From: Ruminococcus sp.
GTDB taxonomy: Bacteria; Bacillota; Clostridia; Oscillospirales; Ruminococcaceae
Direction: 5' to 3'
DNA: 64,000 nt
NCBI GenBank assembly: GCA_015066745.1
Contig: SVNW01000008.1
Location: 1-64,000, forward strand
The first letter of the stretch is position 1. The number at the start of each line of letters is the position of its first letter. Under the pieces are notes generated by a model that worked only from the letters and a program-made list of their open reading frames with translations, made no database searches and had not been told where the DNA came from. Shown here one piece after another: positions 8,162 to 18,280 of this stretch. The position numbers and the translations under genes are program-made.

Positions 8162-9163
8162 ATGAATACATTTATTGCTGATGAAAAAAGATATGATAAG
8201 ATGATATACAACCGTTGTGGTAAAAGCGGACTGAAGTTACCTGCAGTTTCGTTAGGATTATGGCACAATTTTGGTCATAAATCCTGTATGTCAAATATGG
8301 AGGAAATGATTCACACAGCATTTGATCTCGGTATAACTTATTTTGACCTTGCAAACAATTACGGTCACCCATACAACGGCAGTGCCGAAGAAAATTTCGG
8401 AAAGATACTTGATGGTATGCGTCACTACCGAGATGAAATGTGTATTTCGACTAAAGCAGGATACGGCATGTGGCCCGGACCGTACGGCGGTGATAACGGC
8501 TCAAGAAAATATCTCATTTCATCACTTGACCAGAGCCTTAAAAGAATGAAACTTGACTATGTTGATATCTTTTATCATCATGTTTTTGACCCTGATACAC
8601 CACTGGAAGAAACCGCTCTTGCACTCGACCATATAGTAAAACAGGGAAAAGCCTTGTATGTCGGCATATCTAACTATACAAGCGAACAGACAAGTGAAAT
8701 AATGAAAATCTTCAACGAACTTCACACACCGTTTATAGTAAATCAACCTTCATATGCTATGCTCAACCGTTGGATCGAAAATGACGGACTTGACAGATTT
8801 GCACTGGAAAACGGTATCGGTCTTGCTGTATTTTCACCGCTGTATCAGGGATTCCTGACAAACAAATATCTCAAAAAAGTTCCTGAAAACTCAAGAGTAG
8901 GTAAAGGTGAAACCTGGATAGGAAACGAACTTGATGAAAAAATGACATATAAACTCAATGCACTTAACGATATTGCAAAAGAACGAAATCAGAGTCTGTC
9001 ACAGCTCGCTCTTTCATGGATATTGAGAAATAAAGCCATAACCACCGTTATTATCGGAGCAAGTCGTCCTGAACAGATTATCGAAAATGTAGCTTGTATT
9101 GAAAATATCAATTTTACAGAAGATGAATTAAATAAAATTGAATCTGTACTTGCAGGTAAATGA
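8162..9163 (+). CDS. Aldo/keto reductase (YghZ/Gpr-like)
   Basis: 333 residues, TIM-barrel NAD(P)H-dependent oxidoreductase that reduces small aldehydes or ketones. Visible family marks: FDLANNYG with the catalytic Asp/Tyr, STKAGYG with the Lys, FYHHVFD with the His, and a C-terminal cofactor segment (TVIIGASRPEQI). It most resembles the KvAB/YghZ branch (L-glyceraldehyde 3-phosphate reductase), inferred from WPGPYG. ATG 8162 is preferred over the upstream GTG 8153 because TAGGGAG lies 8 nt before it. Its stop overlaps the sensor kinase start by 4 nt (ATGA). Confidence 0.88.
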   Translation: MNTFIADEKRYDKMIYNRCGKSGLKLPAVSLGLWHNFGHKSCMSNMEEMIHTAFDLGITYFDLANNYGHPYNGSAEENFGKILDGMRHYRDEMCISTKAGYGMWPGPYGGDNGSRKYLISSLDQSLKRMKLDYVDIFYHHVFDPDTPLEETALALDHIVKQGKALYVGISNYTSEQTSEIMKIFNELHTPFIVNQPSYAMLNRWIENDGLDRFALENGIGLAVFSPLYQGFLTNKYLKKVPENSRVGKGETWIGNELDEKMTYKLNALNDIAKERNQSLSQLALSWILRNKAITTVIIGASRPEQIIENVACIENINFTEDELNKIESVLAGK

Positions 9164-10248
9164 ATAAATATATGAAAAAATTCAAAACACGTAATCACAG
9201 ACTTGCTCTGTCGCTTATTTTCACACTGGTTGTCGGTGTATATTTGTTTTTTTCGGCATTGCTCACCTATCTTGGAGTATATCTGATAATTCAACTCAAA
9301 TATATCACTAAGGGAACAACAGAGCCTCCGTCTCAGGTTATGATTTTACTGATTATTACAATAGCCAACTTTTTTGTCGGAATACTTATGACGTTTATAT
9401 TCAGTAAGATTCCGCTCAAACCTGTCAACAATCTGATAAATAAAATGAATATGCTTGCTTCGGGCGACTTTAAAACACGTATAAAATTTACAGGGCTTTT
9501 TTCAAAAACTCCTATAGCCTCGGAACTTTCGGACAGTTTTAATAAAATGGCTGAAGAACTCGACAATACGGAAGTTTTAAGACGTGATTTTATAAATAAT
9601 TTTTCGCACGAATTCAAGACACCGATATCGTCAATATCAGGTTTTGCACGACTTCTGAAAAAAGATAATCTTACCTTACAGCAGAAAAAAGAATATATCG
9701 ACATAATAGAAGAAGAATCAATGCGTCTTTCATATATGGCTGAAAATATTCTTAACCTTACAAAAATCGAAAATCAGACTATACTCTCTGACGTGTCAGA
9801 ATATAACTTATCCGAACAGATACGCAACTGTATCCTTATCCTTGAAAACAAATGGTCAGCAAAAAATCTTGAGTTTTCTGTTGACTTCGGAGAACACACT
9901 ATATCCGCAAATGAGGAACTGTTAAAACAGGTATGGATAAACCTTATAGACAATGCGATAAAGTTTTCTTTTGAAAATTCTACCATAGAAATAAGCATTA
10001 AGCACACTGCAGAGAATATAATAGTTATGGTAATAAACAGCGGAAATGGTATCTCAGATTATGATTTAAACTATATATTCAATCGTTTTTATCAGGCTGA
10101 CAAATCAAGAGCTACCGATGGTAACGGAATAGGTCTGACTATCGTGAAAAAAATTACAGAACTTCATAACGGAACGGTCAGCGTTGCAAGTGAAGGCGAT
10201 ACGACCATGTTCTCAGTTGAATTACCAATACGACACCGGGGAAGGTGA
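9160..10248 (+). CDS. Sensor histidine kinase, membrane-bound
   Basis: 362 residues. Two transmembrane helices (about 15-42 and 62-85) flank a very short outer loop of about 20 residues, as in kinases that sense through the membrane or a partner transporter. A HAMP region follows, then the phosphoacceptor His in NNFSHEFKTP (about residue 150), the N box (NLIDNAIKFS) and G box (GNGIGLTIVKK). Start ATG 9160 overlaps the reductase stop; ATG 9172 is an alternative. The cognate regulator follows, and an ABC exporter lies downstream, a common envelope-stress or antimicrobial-resistance arrangement. Confidence 0.9.
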   Translation: MNKYMKKFKTRNHRLALSLIFTLVVGVYLFFSALLTYLGVYLIIQLKYITKGTTEPPSQVMILLIITIANFFVGILMTFIFSKIPLKPVNNLINKMNMLASGDFKTRIKFTGLFSKTPIASELSDSFNKMAEELDNTEVLRRDFINNFSHEFKTPISSISGFARLLKKDNLTLQQKKEYIDIIEEESMRLSYMAENILNLTKIENQTILSDVSEYNLSEQIRNCILILENKWSAKNLEFSVDFGEHTISANEELLKQVWINLIDNAIKFSFENSTIEISIKHTAENIIVMVINSGNGISDYDLNYIFNRFYQADKSRATDGNGIGLTIVKKITELHNGTVSVASEGDTTMFSVELPIRHRGR

Positions 10249-10255
10249 ATACGAT

Positions 10256-10930
10256 TTGTTTAACATACTTGTTGCCGATGATGATAAAAATACACGTACA
10301 CTGCTTAAAGCAGTTCTTGAAACTGAAAACTACAATGTATATACAGCACATAACGGAATAGAAGCACTTTCGGTTCTCGATAAAAATCATATAGATCTTA
10401 TAGTTCTTGATGTTATGATGCCGGAAATGGACGGATACGAACTTACAGAACAATTAAGAAAAACTCAAAATGATATGCCGATACTTATGGTGTCGGCTAA
10501 ACAACTTCCCGAAGATAAAAGAAAAGGTTTTTTATCGGGAACAGATGATTATATGACAAAACCTGTTGACGAAATAGAAATGCTCTTACGAATAAAGGCG
10601 CTTCTTCGCAGAGCGAAGATTGCAAATGATAGAAAAATAGAAATAGGTGATGTCATAATAGATTACGATTCGCTTACAGTAAAAAAACATAATGAAATAA
10701 CAGAACTTCCGCAAAAAGAATTTATGCTTCTGTATAAGTTGCTTTCATATCCCGGAAAAATATTTACCCGAATACAGCTAATGGACGAAATATGGGGAAC
10801 AGAAAGTCAGACTGGCTGGGAAACTGTCACAGTTCATATAGGGCGGTTGCGAAAAAGATTTGAAGGCTGGGAAGAATTTCAGATCGAATCCGTCAGAGGA
10901 CTTGGTTATAAAGCGGTAAAAAATAAATAA
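10256..10930 (+). CDS. OmpR-family response regulator
   Basis: 224 residues from TTG 10256, which has GGGGAAGG about 10 nt upstream and begins exactly at the receiver domain (LFNILVADDD). The ORF-track start at 10184 lies inside the kinase gene. Receiver domain: acidic pair DDD, phosphorylated Asp in LIVLDVMMP, Lys in MTKP. C-terminal winged helix: PQKEFMLLYKLL ... TVTVHIGRLRKRF. It is probably phosphorylated by the preceding kinase and regulates the downstream ABC exporter (inference). Confidence 0.9.
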   Translation: MFNILVADDDKNTRTLLKAVLETENYNVYTAHNGIEALSVLDKNHIDLIVLDVMMPEMDGYELTEQLRKTQNDMPILMVSAKQLPEDKRKGFLSGTDDYMTKPVDEIEMLLRIKALLRRAKIANDRKIEIGDVIIDYDSLTVKKHNEITELPQKEFMLLYKLLSYPGKIFTRIQLMDEIWGTESQTGWETVTVHIGRLRKRFEGWEEFQIESVRGLGYKAVKNK

Positions 10931-10998
10931 ATTTTATCAACAATTCATAGCTTTTTATTGCACATATCCGATATTTCTTTTTGTTTATTTTTAGTTTA

Positions 10999-11030
10999 TA
11001 TTTTTATGATAAGTTATTATCATAAAAATA
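10999..11030. promoter_or_regulatory. 14-bp perfect palindrome between regulator and ABC exporter genes
   Basis: tatttttatgataa - gtta - ttatcataaaaata. It is either the terminator of the two-component operon (T-rich DNA follows) or an operator for the exporter gene, whose start is 75 nt downstream. Confidence 0.5.
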
Positions 11031-11104
11031 TTTTATTACATAGTATTTTCTGTAACTCAAACAGACAGGTACTGTACAACTAAAAAGAAACGGAGAAATT
11101 TTTT

Positions 11105-14098
11105 ATGCTTGAACTCAAAAAGATCAAAAAAGATTATCCTGCCGGTGACGGAAAAGTTGAGGCGTTAAAGGGAATAGATCTTACTTTCAGAGACAACGAA
11201 TTTGTTTCTATCCTTGGTCCCTCCGGATGCGGAAAGACTACCATGCTCAATATTATCGGTGGCCTTGACCAGTATACAGACGGCGATCTCAAAATCAACG
11301 GAAAGTCAACCAAAGACTTCAAAGACAGAGACTGGGATACTTACAGAAATCATTCTATAGGTTTTGTATTTCAGAGTTATAACCTTATACTGCACCAGAC
11401 TGTATTGCAGAATGTTGAGCTTGCACTGACGTTATCGGGTGTTTCAAAAGCTGAAAGAAGAAAAAGAGCCGAAGAAGCTCTTAAAAGAGTAGGTCTTTCA
11501 TCACAGCTAAATAAAAAACCTACTGAAATGTCAGGCGGTCAGATGCAGAGAGTAGCGATTGCACGTGCTATAGTAAACAATCCCGATATAATTCTTGCCG
11601 ACGAACCTACAGGCGCTCTTGACAGTGAAACAAGTGTTCAGGTAATGGAAATACTAAAAGAGATCGCACACGATAGACTTGTTATCATGGTTACTCACAA
11701 CCCTGAACTTGCGGAAAAATATTCATCACGAATCATTCGTATGCTTGACGGTGAAGTAAAAGATGATACAAATCCTCTTAGCAAATCCGAACTCAAACGT
11801 GAAAAAATAAAAGACAAGGAACTTGCAAAGAAAAATGAAAAGGTAAAGAAACCTTCAATGTCTCTTTCAACTTCTTTCTCTCTTTCGCTCAAAAACCTGT
11901 TTACCAAAAAAGGACGTACCGCACTTACATCATTTGCAGGAAGTATCGGTATCATAGGAATTTCACTTATATATGCAGTTTCTCAGGGTATGACAAACTA
12001 TATAAATGTTCTTCAGGAAGATACGCTTTCATCATATCCGCTTACACTCGAATCACAGCATATGGATATGGGTTCTCTTATGGAAATGTTTATTGGCGAA
12101 GCTGAAAAGAACGGTACTCATGAAAAAGATGCTGTTTATCAGAAAGGTATGATCTATAACCTTGTTAATGCTATGAACAACATGGAAGCCAACGAAAACG
12201 ACCTGAAAAAATTCAAGGAACATATAGAAAGTAAGATCGCCGAAAGTGACGAAGACGGTTTTAAAGGTTCTGTAAACGGTATTCAGTACACTTATAACAT
12301 GGATATGCTTGTATATACCAAGAGTACAGATGGCTCTATAATCCGTTCTGACACTGAAGAACTTATGCAGGATCTTATGCTTGAATACTTCGGAATGGAT
12401 ATGTCGCTTATGACAGATATGCAGGACAGTATGTCCGGAGGAATTTCCATGAGCCCTCAGGTAGTGTTATGGCAGGAAATGCTTTCAGGAAAAAATGGTG
12501 AAGTGATAAATCCGGTTCTTGAAAAACAATATGATGTAATATACGGTTCATGGCCTGATGAATATAATGAAATAGTCCTTGTTGTAGATGAAAACAACGA
12601 GATCGATGATATGACATTATACGCTCTCGGCCTTAAAACCAAAGAAGAAATAGATAAACTTGCAGATGCCGCATTCAATAAAACTACGATCGAAGCTGAT
12701 AACAGAAGCTGGAGTTATGAAGAGATATGCAACAGAGATTACAGAGTTGTGCTCAATGCTGATTGTTATTCGTTAGATGAAAAAACAGGTATCTATACAG
12801 ACCTGCGTGAAACCGAAACAGGTATCAAATATCTTTATGACAATGGTATAGACCTTAAAGTTACCGGTATCATAAGACCAAGCGAAGATGCAGTTTCTAC
12901 AATGCTTACAGGAAGTATAGGATATACTACAAAGCTTACAGAATATATAGTTGAAAACGCTGCAGACTCTCCGGTTATCTCAGCACAGCTTGAAGATGAA
13001 AAAATTGATATATTTACAGGTCTTCCTTTTAAAGAAAGTGTCGGCGATCTTACCGATGAACAGAAAAAAGCAGAATTTAAAAGCTACATCGGAAAACTTA
13101 AAAAAGAGGATAAAGCCGCAACTTATGTAAAGATAAAAAGTATAATGGGCGACGCTGAACTTGAAACTGCCGTTTCACAGACAATAGGCTCTATGACACG
13201 AGCTGATATGGAAACTACTCTGATACAGACTTTCACTCAGCAGATGAGTATGTCCGAAAGCGATATGCAGGGATATATATCGGCAATGTCAGATGAAGAA
13301 ATAACAGAGATATTCTCTCAGATGGTCGCAGAACAGGTCAAATCCGAATATGCTATGCAGATAGCTACACAGTTCGCAACTATGCCGACAGATGAGATCA
13401 TAAAGGCTTTTGACGCGGAAATGGCATCATATACAGCGGAACAGTACAATAAATATTATGAGGAAATTCTCGAATTTTCAGATTCCACATATGAAGAAAA
13501 TCTCCGTGATCTTGGTTATATAGATCTTGATGATCCGTCAACGATCAATATTTTTGCTTCAACTTTTGAAAATAAAGATGTTATCGAAGAATTTATCGCT
13601 GATTACAATAAGGACGTAGAGGAACTTCAGCAGATAACATATACCGACTATATAGGTCTGATGATGTCATCTGTAACGTCTATCATAAATGCTATCACCT
13701 ATGTGCTTATTGCATTTGTCGCAGTTTCTCTTATAGTTTCTTCGATAATGATAGGCGTAATAACACTTATCTCTGTTCAGGAAAGAACAAAGGAAATAGG
13801 TATTCTCAGAGCGATCGGTGCATCAAAGAAAAATGTATCACGTATGTTCAATGCCGAAACAATGATCATAGGATTTACTTCAGGTTTGCTTGGAGTAATA
13901 GTAACATATTTACTGTGTATCCCGATAAATATGATCATGCATTCACTTACAGGAATTAATAACCTCAGTGCAGTTCTTCCGATTCCGGTTGCAGTTATAC
14001 TTGTTGCGATAAGTATGCTCCTCACTCTTATTTCAGGTATTATACCTTCAAGAAGTGCAGCAAAGAAAGATCCGGTTGTTGCTCTTCGCAGTGAATAA
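11105..14098 (+). CDS. ABC exporter, fused ATPase and FtsX-like permease (MacB-type)
   Basis: 997 residues. ATPase domain 1-225: Walker A GPSGCGKTT, signature MSGGQMQRVAIARA, Walker B IILADEPTG, H-loop MVTHN. After a charged linker comes TM1 (about 280-300), a very large external domain (about 305-850) and three C-terminal TM helices carrying the FtsX permease (ERTKEIGILRAIGASKKNV). This is the MacB topology, with an external domain much larger than in MacB. Such proteins couple cytoplasmic ATP hydrolysis to export or envelope work. RBS CGGAGAAA. Likely controlled by the upstream kinase/regulator pair (context). Confidence 0.9.
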   Translation: MLELKKIKKDYPAGDGKVEALKGIDLTFRDNEFVSILGPSGCGKTTMLNIIGGLDQYTDGDLKINGKSTKDFKDRDWDTYRNHSIGFVFQSYNLILHQTVLQNVELALTLSGVSKAERRKRAEEALKRVGLSSQLNKKPTEMSGGQMQRVAIARAIVNNPDIILADEPTGALDSETSVQVMEILKEIAHDRLVIMVTHNPELAEKYSSRIIRMLDGEVKDDTNPLSKSELKREKIKDKELAKKNEKVKKPSMSLSTSFSLSLKNLFTKKGRTALTSFAGSIGIIGISLIYAVSQGMTNYINVLQEDTLSSYPLTLESQHMDMGSLMEMFIGEAEKNGTHEKDAVYQKGMIYNLVNAMNNMEANENDLKKFKEHIESKIAESDEDGFKGSVNGIQYTYNMDMLVYTKSTDGSIIRSDTEELMQDLMLEYFGMDMSLMTDMQDSMSGGISMSPQVVLWQEMLSGKNGEVINPVLEKQYDVIYGSWPDEYNEIVLVVDENNEIDDMTLYALGLKTKEEIDKLADAAFNKTTIEADNRSWSYEEICNRDYRVVLNADCYSLDEKTGIYTDLRETETGIKYLYDNGIDLKVTGIIRPSEDAVSTMLTGSIGYTTKLTEYIVENAADSPVISAQLEDEKIDIFTGLPFKESVGDLTDEQKKAEFKSYIGKLKKEDKAATYVKIKSIMGDAELETAVSQTIGSMTRADMETTLIQTFTQQMSMSESDMQGYISAMSDEEITEIFSQMVAEQVKSEYAMQIATQFATMPTDEIIKAFDAEMASYTAEQYNKYYEEILEFSDSTYEENLRDLGYIDLDDPSTINIFASTFENKDVIEEFIADYNKDVEELQQITYTDYIGLMMSSVTSIINAITYVLIAFVAVSLIVSSIMIGVITLISVQERTKEIGILRAIGASKKNVSRMFNAETMIIGFTSGLLGVIVTYLLCIPINMIMHSLTGINNLSAVLPIPVAVILVAISMLLTLISGIIPSRSAAKKDPVVALRSE

Positions 14099-14125
14099 TA
14101 AATTATAAATTACAGTAAAATTTAA

Positions 14126-14172
14126 AAATGCTCTTATTTGTCCGTTTGACTCGGAAAATAAGAGCATTTTTT
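14126..14172. terminator. Bidirectional terminator between convergent genes
   Basis: Stem aaaatgctcttattt / aaataagagcatttttt, A-rich on one side and T-rich on the other, serving the ABC exporter (+) and AraC regulator (-). Confidence 0.85.
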
Positions 14173-15029
14173 TAGTTTTTATAAAATTTTTTAAACTCAG
14201 ACGGAGTACAATGTTTTATTTCTTTGAAAGCACGATTAAATGATGTAATGCTTGAAAAACCTGAATTCATAGCAACTTCAGTGATAGACATTGACGGGTC
14301 CATAAGCAGTTTTGTTGCGGCGTTTATTCTTATTTTATTTATATAGCTTATATACGATACACCGCTGTACTGTTTAAATATTCTTGAAAAATGGTATCTG
14401 CTGTATCCTGCGATATCCGATAATTTATCGAGTGTCAGTTCAAACATGTAATTTTTCTCTATATATTTCAGAACAGAATTGAAACGTTCGCTGTATTCGA
14501 CTAATTTTCCGGCAGTACAGCCTAACTGATTTTTCTGTACCGAAAGCTGATTTTCTCTTATCAGCACAAACAATTCAAGAAGTTTAAGATATATTTTTAT
14601 CTCAGAAAGTTCAGAATGCTGAAAATACTCGTCATATATTTCGAGCATTATTTTTTTTGCTTTATTACTAAGGCTGTTTTCGGAAGACGCTATAAATATA
14701 GTCTGCGAAAAAATAGAATTTATAGAACCAAATGCTCTTATATCTCCGAGCATGGCATTGTCACACTGAAAAATAATACGCTGTCCTTCGTCAGGAGCGG
14801 TCATTGAATGAAGTTCTCCCGGAGGGATAATAAGTATATCACGTTCTTTAAGTGAAAAATTCTGCTCGTTTGTATGTACAAAAAAATTATTTCTCAGAGG
14901 CATGACTATTTCAACTGCATTGTGCCAGTGGATAGGATAATCTTCTTTTACATTGTTATCGTACAAAATCGTAAAATGATTTTCAGGATATTCAACTGTT
15001 TCGAAATCACCGTTCAGATGTTTTATCAT
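14172..15029 (-). CDS. AraC-family transcriptional regulator of the xylose cluster
   Basis: 285 residues. The N-terminal cupin-like effector domain (HWHNAVEIVMPLRNNFFVHTNE; PPGELHSM) is followed by a two-helix-turn-helix AraC DNA-binding domain (LDKLSDIAGYSRYHFSRIFK ... EVAMNSGFSSITSFNRAFK). RBS GGAGTGAT precedes the start. It is divergent from the mutarotase-GH3-xylA-xylB operon, so it most likely senses xylose or a xylo-oligosaccharide and activates that operon (inference). Confidence 0.9.
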   Translation of the reverse strand: MIKHLNGDFETVEYPENHFTILYDNNVKEDYPIHWHNAVEIVMPLRNNFFVHTNEQNFSLKERDILIIPPGELHSMTAPDEGQRIIFQCDNAMLGDIRAFGSINSIFSQTIFIASSENSLSNKAKKIMLEIYDEYFQHSELSEIKIYLKLLELFVLIRENQLSVQKNQLGCTAGKLVEYSERFNSVLKYIEKNYMFELTLDKLSDIAGYSRYHFSRIFKQYSGVSYISYINKIRINAATKLLMDPSMSITEVAMNSGFSSITSFNRAFKEIKHCTPSEFKKFYKN

Positions 15030-15100
15030 GATATCACTCCAATATGTTTTTTATTTTAGCTGATTATGATAATCAAAAATTGTTTAAAATCTTTATATTG

Positions 15101-15130
15101 ATTATATCACATTTTAAAATACATCTGCAA
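15101..15130 (-). promoter_or_regulatory. Likely promoter of the AraC regulator gene
   Basis: On the minus strand: TTGCAG, 18 bp, TATAAT. The near-palindrome tgattatgataatca at 15061-15075 lies between it and the gene and could be an operator. On the plus side of the divergent region a TATAAT occurs at 15278-15283 without a good -35, as expected of an activator-dependent promoter. Confidence 0.4.
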
Positions 15131-15321
15131 TAGCGAAACGAAAATATGTGCATTATGCCATTTATTGCAATAGTTTATTTGTTGATTATGCCTTTGTTTT
15201 GGTAAACCCGAAATATAAATCACAAAAAACAAAAATAAAACCGCAATATTTGATAGGCTTTTTTGGCTGACAGATATTATAATTGTAATTGTTGAGATTA
15301 TGCTATGGAGGAATACAAAGC

Positions 15322-16182
15322 ATGAATATAAAATGTTATGAAACAGATTATAAAAACTTTGGCAGATGCATTTGTCTGCAAAACGAAAAGATAACGCTTA
15401 TGGTCACGCTCGAATGCGGACCAAGAATAATTTACTTCGGACTTAATGAAGAAGAAAATATACTTTTTGAAGATACAGACAGAAATTTCTCGATGGATAC
15501 CGGAGAATACGGCACATGGTATGCATATGGCGGACACCGTATCTGGCTTGCACCTGAAACCGTCCCTGAAACTTATTTTCCGGATAACACTCCAGTCAGC
15601 TATAGTTTCGATGAAAAAACATATACACTTACTGTCAGTCAGGAGGTCACTCCTTTCAAAAAACAGTTTTCTATCGAATGCAGATTTGATGATCAGAACA
15701 CAGTGACAGTAATTAATAAAATAAAGAACTGTGATGACAAACCTCAGAAATTTGCACCATGGGCAGTAACAGGACTTACTTCCGGCGGAACAGAATACCT
15801 TGATCTTTGTGACAAAGATACAGGTTTTCTTCCTAACAGAGTACTGGCATTATGGCCATACTCCGATATACACGACAAACGTTTTGATCTTTCAGATGAT
15901 AAGATCGTATTAAGACAGGATCCGAATGCTCAAAAGGCATTTAAAATCGGTGTGAATCTTACTAACGGTGAAGTACGCTACAAAAAAGGAAATCAGGTCT
16001 ATATAAAAAGATTTGATAAATACGATGAATCTTTTAATTATCCTGATTTTAATTGTAACTACGAAACATACACCAACAAATATTTTCTCGAATGCGAACT
16101 TGTGGGTGACTACCGTGAATATCAACCGCAGGAAACAGCTTGCATAACAGAGCAGTGGATCTTAATAAGGGAGGAGAATTGA
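15322..16182 (+). CDS. DUF4380-like / galactose-mutarotase-fold protein
   Basis: 286 residues from ATG 15322 (GGAGG 10 nt upstream; the ORF-track start is 33 nt earlier, without RBS). No signal peptide. The beta-rich sequence with GGHRIWLAPETVPETYFPDN resembles DUF4380 and aldose-epimerase-like proteins, which bind sugars. It is the first gene of the xylose operon and ends 2 nt before the GH3 start, so it may interconvert sugar anomers, but no catalytic residues could be assigned securely. Confidence 0.6.
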   Translation: MNIKCYETDYKNFGRCICLQNEKITLMVTLECGPRIIYFGLNEEENILFEDTDRNFSMDTGEYGTWYAYGGHRIWLAPETVPETYFPDNTPVSYSFDEKTYTLTVSQEVTPFKKQFSIECRFDDQNTVTVINKIKNCDDKPQKFAPWAVTGLTSGGTEYLDLCDKDTGFLPNRVLALWPYSDIHDKRFDLSDDKIVLRQDPNAQKAFKIGVNLTNGEVRYKKGNQVYIKRFDKYDESFNYPDFNCNYETYTNKYFLECELVGDYREYQPQETACITEQWILIREEN

Positions 16183-16184
16183 TT

Positions 16185-18248
16185 TTGATAGATGCACAGA
16201 AAAAAGCTGAACAGATAACTGATCTTATGACAGTTGAAGAACAGGCTGAACAGCTCAGATATGATGCGCCTGAAAACAAAAAAGCAGGCATAAAAGAATA
16301 TAACTGGTGGAGTGAAGGTCTTCATGGTGTAGCAAGAGCAGGAACAGCGACAATGTTTCCTCAGGCTATAGGCATGGCTGCAACATTTGATGAAGAACTC
16401 ATTGAAAAAATTGCAGATATAGTTGCTACCGAAGCAAGAGCAAAATATAACGAATATTCAAAGCAGGAAGACCGTGATATATACAAAGGACTTACTCTCT
16501 GGTCACCAAATATAAATATTTTCAGAGATCCGAGATGGGGAAGAGGTCAGGAAACTTATGGTGAAGATCCGTTCCTTACATCACGACTCGGAGTGGCATT
16601 TGTAAAAGGAATGCAGGGCGAGGGAGAATTTCTGAAAACAGCTGCTTGTGCAAAGCATTTTGCTGTACATAGCGGACCCGAAGCTGTAAGACATCATTTT
16701 GATGCCATAGCAAATCCAAAAGATATGGAAGAAACTTATCTTCCTGCTTTCAAAGCTCTTGTAACAGAAGCAAAAGTTGAAGGTGTCATGGGTGCTTATA
16801 ACAGAGTAAACGGTGAAGCGGCATGTGCAAGCCCGTTTCTTATGAACAAACTTAAAGAATGGGGATTTGACGGATACTTTGTATCTGACTGCTGGGCTAT
16901 AAGAGATTTCCATACAAATCACGGCCTTACAACTACCGCTCCCGAATCAGCAGCACTCGCATTAAAAGCAGGCTGTGATCTCAACTGCGGAAATACATAT
17001 CTCCATATGCTTACTGCGCTTGAAGAAAACCTTGTTTCTCCTGAAGACATCAGAAATGCTTGTGTTCATCTTATGAGAACAAGAGCAAGACTTGGTATGT
17101 TTGAGGAGAGTACAGAATTTGATAATATACCATATGACGTTGTTTCATGTAAAGAACACAAGGCGGTTTCTCTTGAATCTGCTGAAAAATCAATGGTACT
17201 TCTTAAAAATAATGGAATACTTCCTCTTGATAAAAATAAAATCAGGTCGATAGCAATTATAGGGCCTAATGCTGACAGCCGTGAAGCACTTGAAGGAAAC
17301 TACTGCGGAAAAGCAGATGAATATATTACATTCCTTGACGGAATAAGAAGAAGCTTTGACGGAAATATATACTATTCAGAAGGTGCTGATCTTTTCAAAG
17401 ACAGAGTTATGGCACTCGGCAGAGAAGATGACAGACTCGCCGAAGCAGTTATAGCAGCACAGAAAGCAGATGTTGTGATAGTATGTACAGGTCTTAATGC
17501 TACGATAGAGGGTGAAGAAGGCGATACAGGCAATGAATTCTGTTCAGGAGACAAACCTGATCTCAGATTACCTTTGTCACAGAGAAAACTTCTTGAGAAG
17601 ATCGCAAAGACAGGGAAACCTTATATCATAGTAAATGCAGTAGGAAGCGCTATAAACGTTGAAGTTGATTGTGATGCCCTCATACACGCATGGTATCCTG
17701 GACAGTTTGGCGGTACAGCACTGGCAAATATACTTTTTGGCAATACTTCACCTTCCGGAAAGCTCCCTGTTACATTCTACGAAACAGCGGACAAATTACC
17801 CGAATTTACCGATTACAGTATGAAAAACCGTACATACAGATATGCTAAGGACAATATACTTTATCCTTTCGGATACGGTCTTACATATTCATCTGTAAAA
17901 TGTTCAGATCTAAGATTTTCTGAAAACACAGTCAGTGTTGATATAGAAAACACCGGAGATTTTGATACTGATGAAGTTGTACAGTTCTATATCAAAGATT
18001 ACTCGGAAGAAGCAGTGCCAAATTACAGTTTGTGCGGATTTAAACGTGTGTCTCTTTCTAAGGGAGAAAAGAAAACTGTAACACTCGGACTTTCAGATTC
18101 ATCATTTGAAGTTGTATGTAATGACGGAAGCAGAAAAATTTCCGGTGGCAGATATACACTGTATGCAGGTGTTTCACAGCCTGATGAATATAGTTGTAAA
18201 CTTTGCAGATGCGATGCTGTAAGCATTGATATAAACATTGATAAATAA
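16185..18248 (+). CDS. Glycoside hydrolase family 3, probable beta-xylosidase (cytoplasmic)
   Basis: 687 residues from TTG 16185, with GGAGGAG at 9 nt; the ORF-track start lies in the preceding gene. GH3 order is visible: N-terminal TIM barrel (NIFRDPRWGRGQETYGEDP; KHFAVHSGPE), nucleophile Asp in GYFVSDCWAI (about 232), alpha/beta sandwich (IAIIGPNADSRE; IHAWYPGQFGGTALA) and a C-terminal FnIII-like domain. No signal peptide, so it acts on imported oligosaccharides. Xylosidase rather than glucosidase activity is inferred from neighbouring xylA and xylB. No transporter lies in the cluster. Confidence 0.88.
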   Translation: MIDAQKKAEQITDLMTVEEQAEQLRYDAPENKKAGIKEYNWWSEGLHGVARAGTATMFPQAIGMAATFDEELIEKIADIVATEARAKYNEYSKQEDRDIYKGLTLWSPNINIFRDPRWGRGQETYGEDPFLTSRLGVAFVKGMQGEGEFLKTAACAKHFAVHSGPEAVRHHFDAIANPKDMEETYLPAFKALVTEAKVEGVMGAYNRVNGEAACASPFLMNKLKEWGFDGYFVSDCWAIRDFHTNHGLTTTAPESAALALKAGCDLNCGNTYLHMLTALEENLVSPEDIRNACVHLMRTRARLGMFEESTEFDNIPYDVVSCKEHKAVSLESAEKSMVLLKNNGILPLDKNKIRSIAIIGPNADSREALEGNYCGKADEYITFLDGIRRSFDGNIYYSEGADLFKDRVMALGREDDRLAEAVIAAQKADVVIVCTGLNATIEGEEGDTGNEFCSGDKPDLRLPLSQRKLLEKIAKTGKPYIIVNAVGSAINVEVDCDALIHAWYPGQFGGTALANILFGNTSPSGKLPVTFYETADKLPEFTDYSMKNRTYRYAKDNILYPFGYGLTYSSVKCSDLRFSENTVSVDIENTGDFDTDEVVQFYIKDYSEEAVPNYSLCGFKRVSLSKGEKKTVTLGLSDSSFEVVCNDGSRKISGGRYTLYAGVSQPDEYSCKLCRCDAVSIDINIDK

Positions 18249-18280
18249 AATATTTTAATATATTATAAGGAGTAGTTAGT

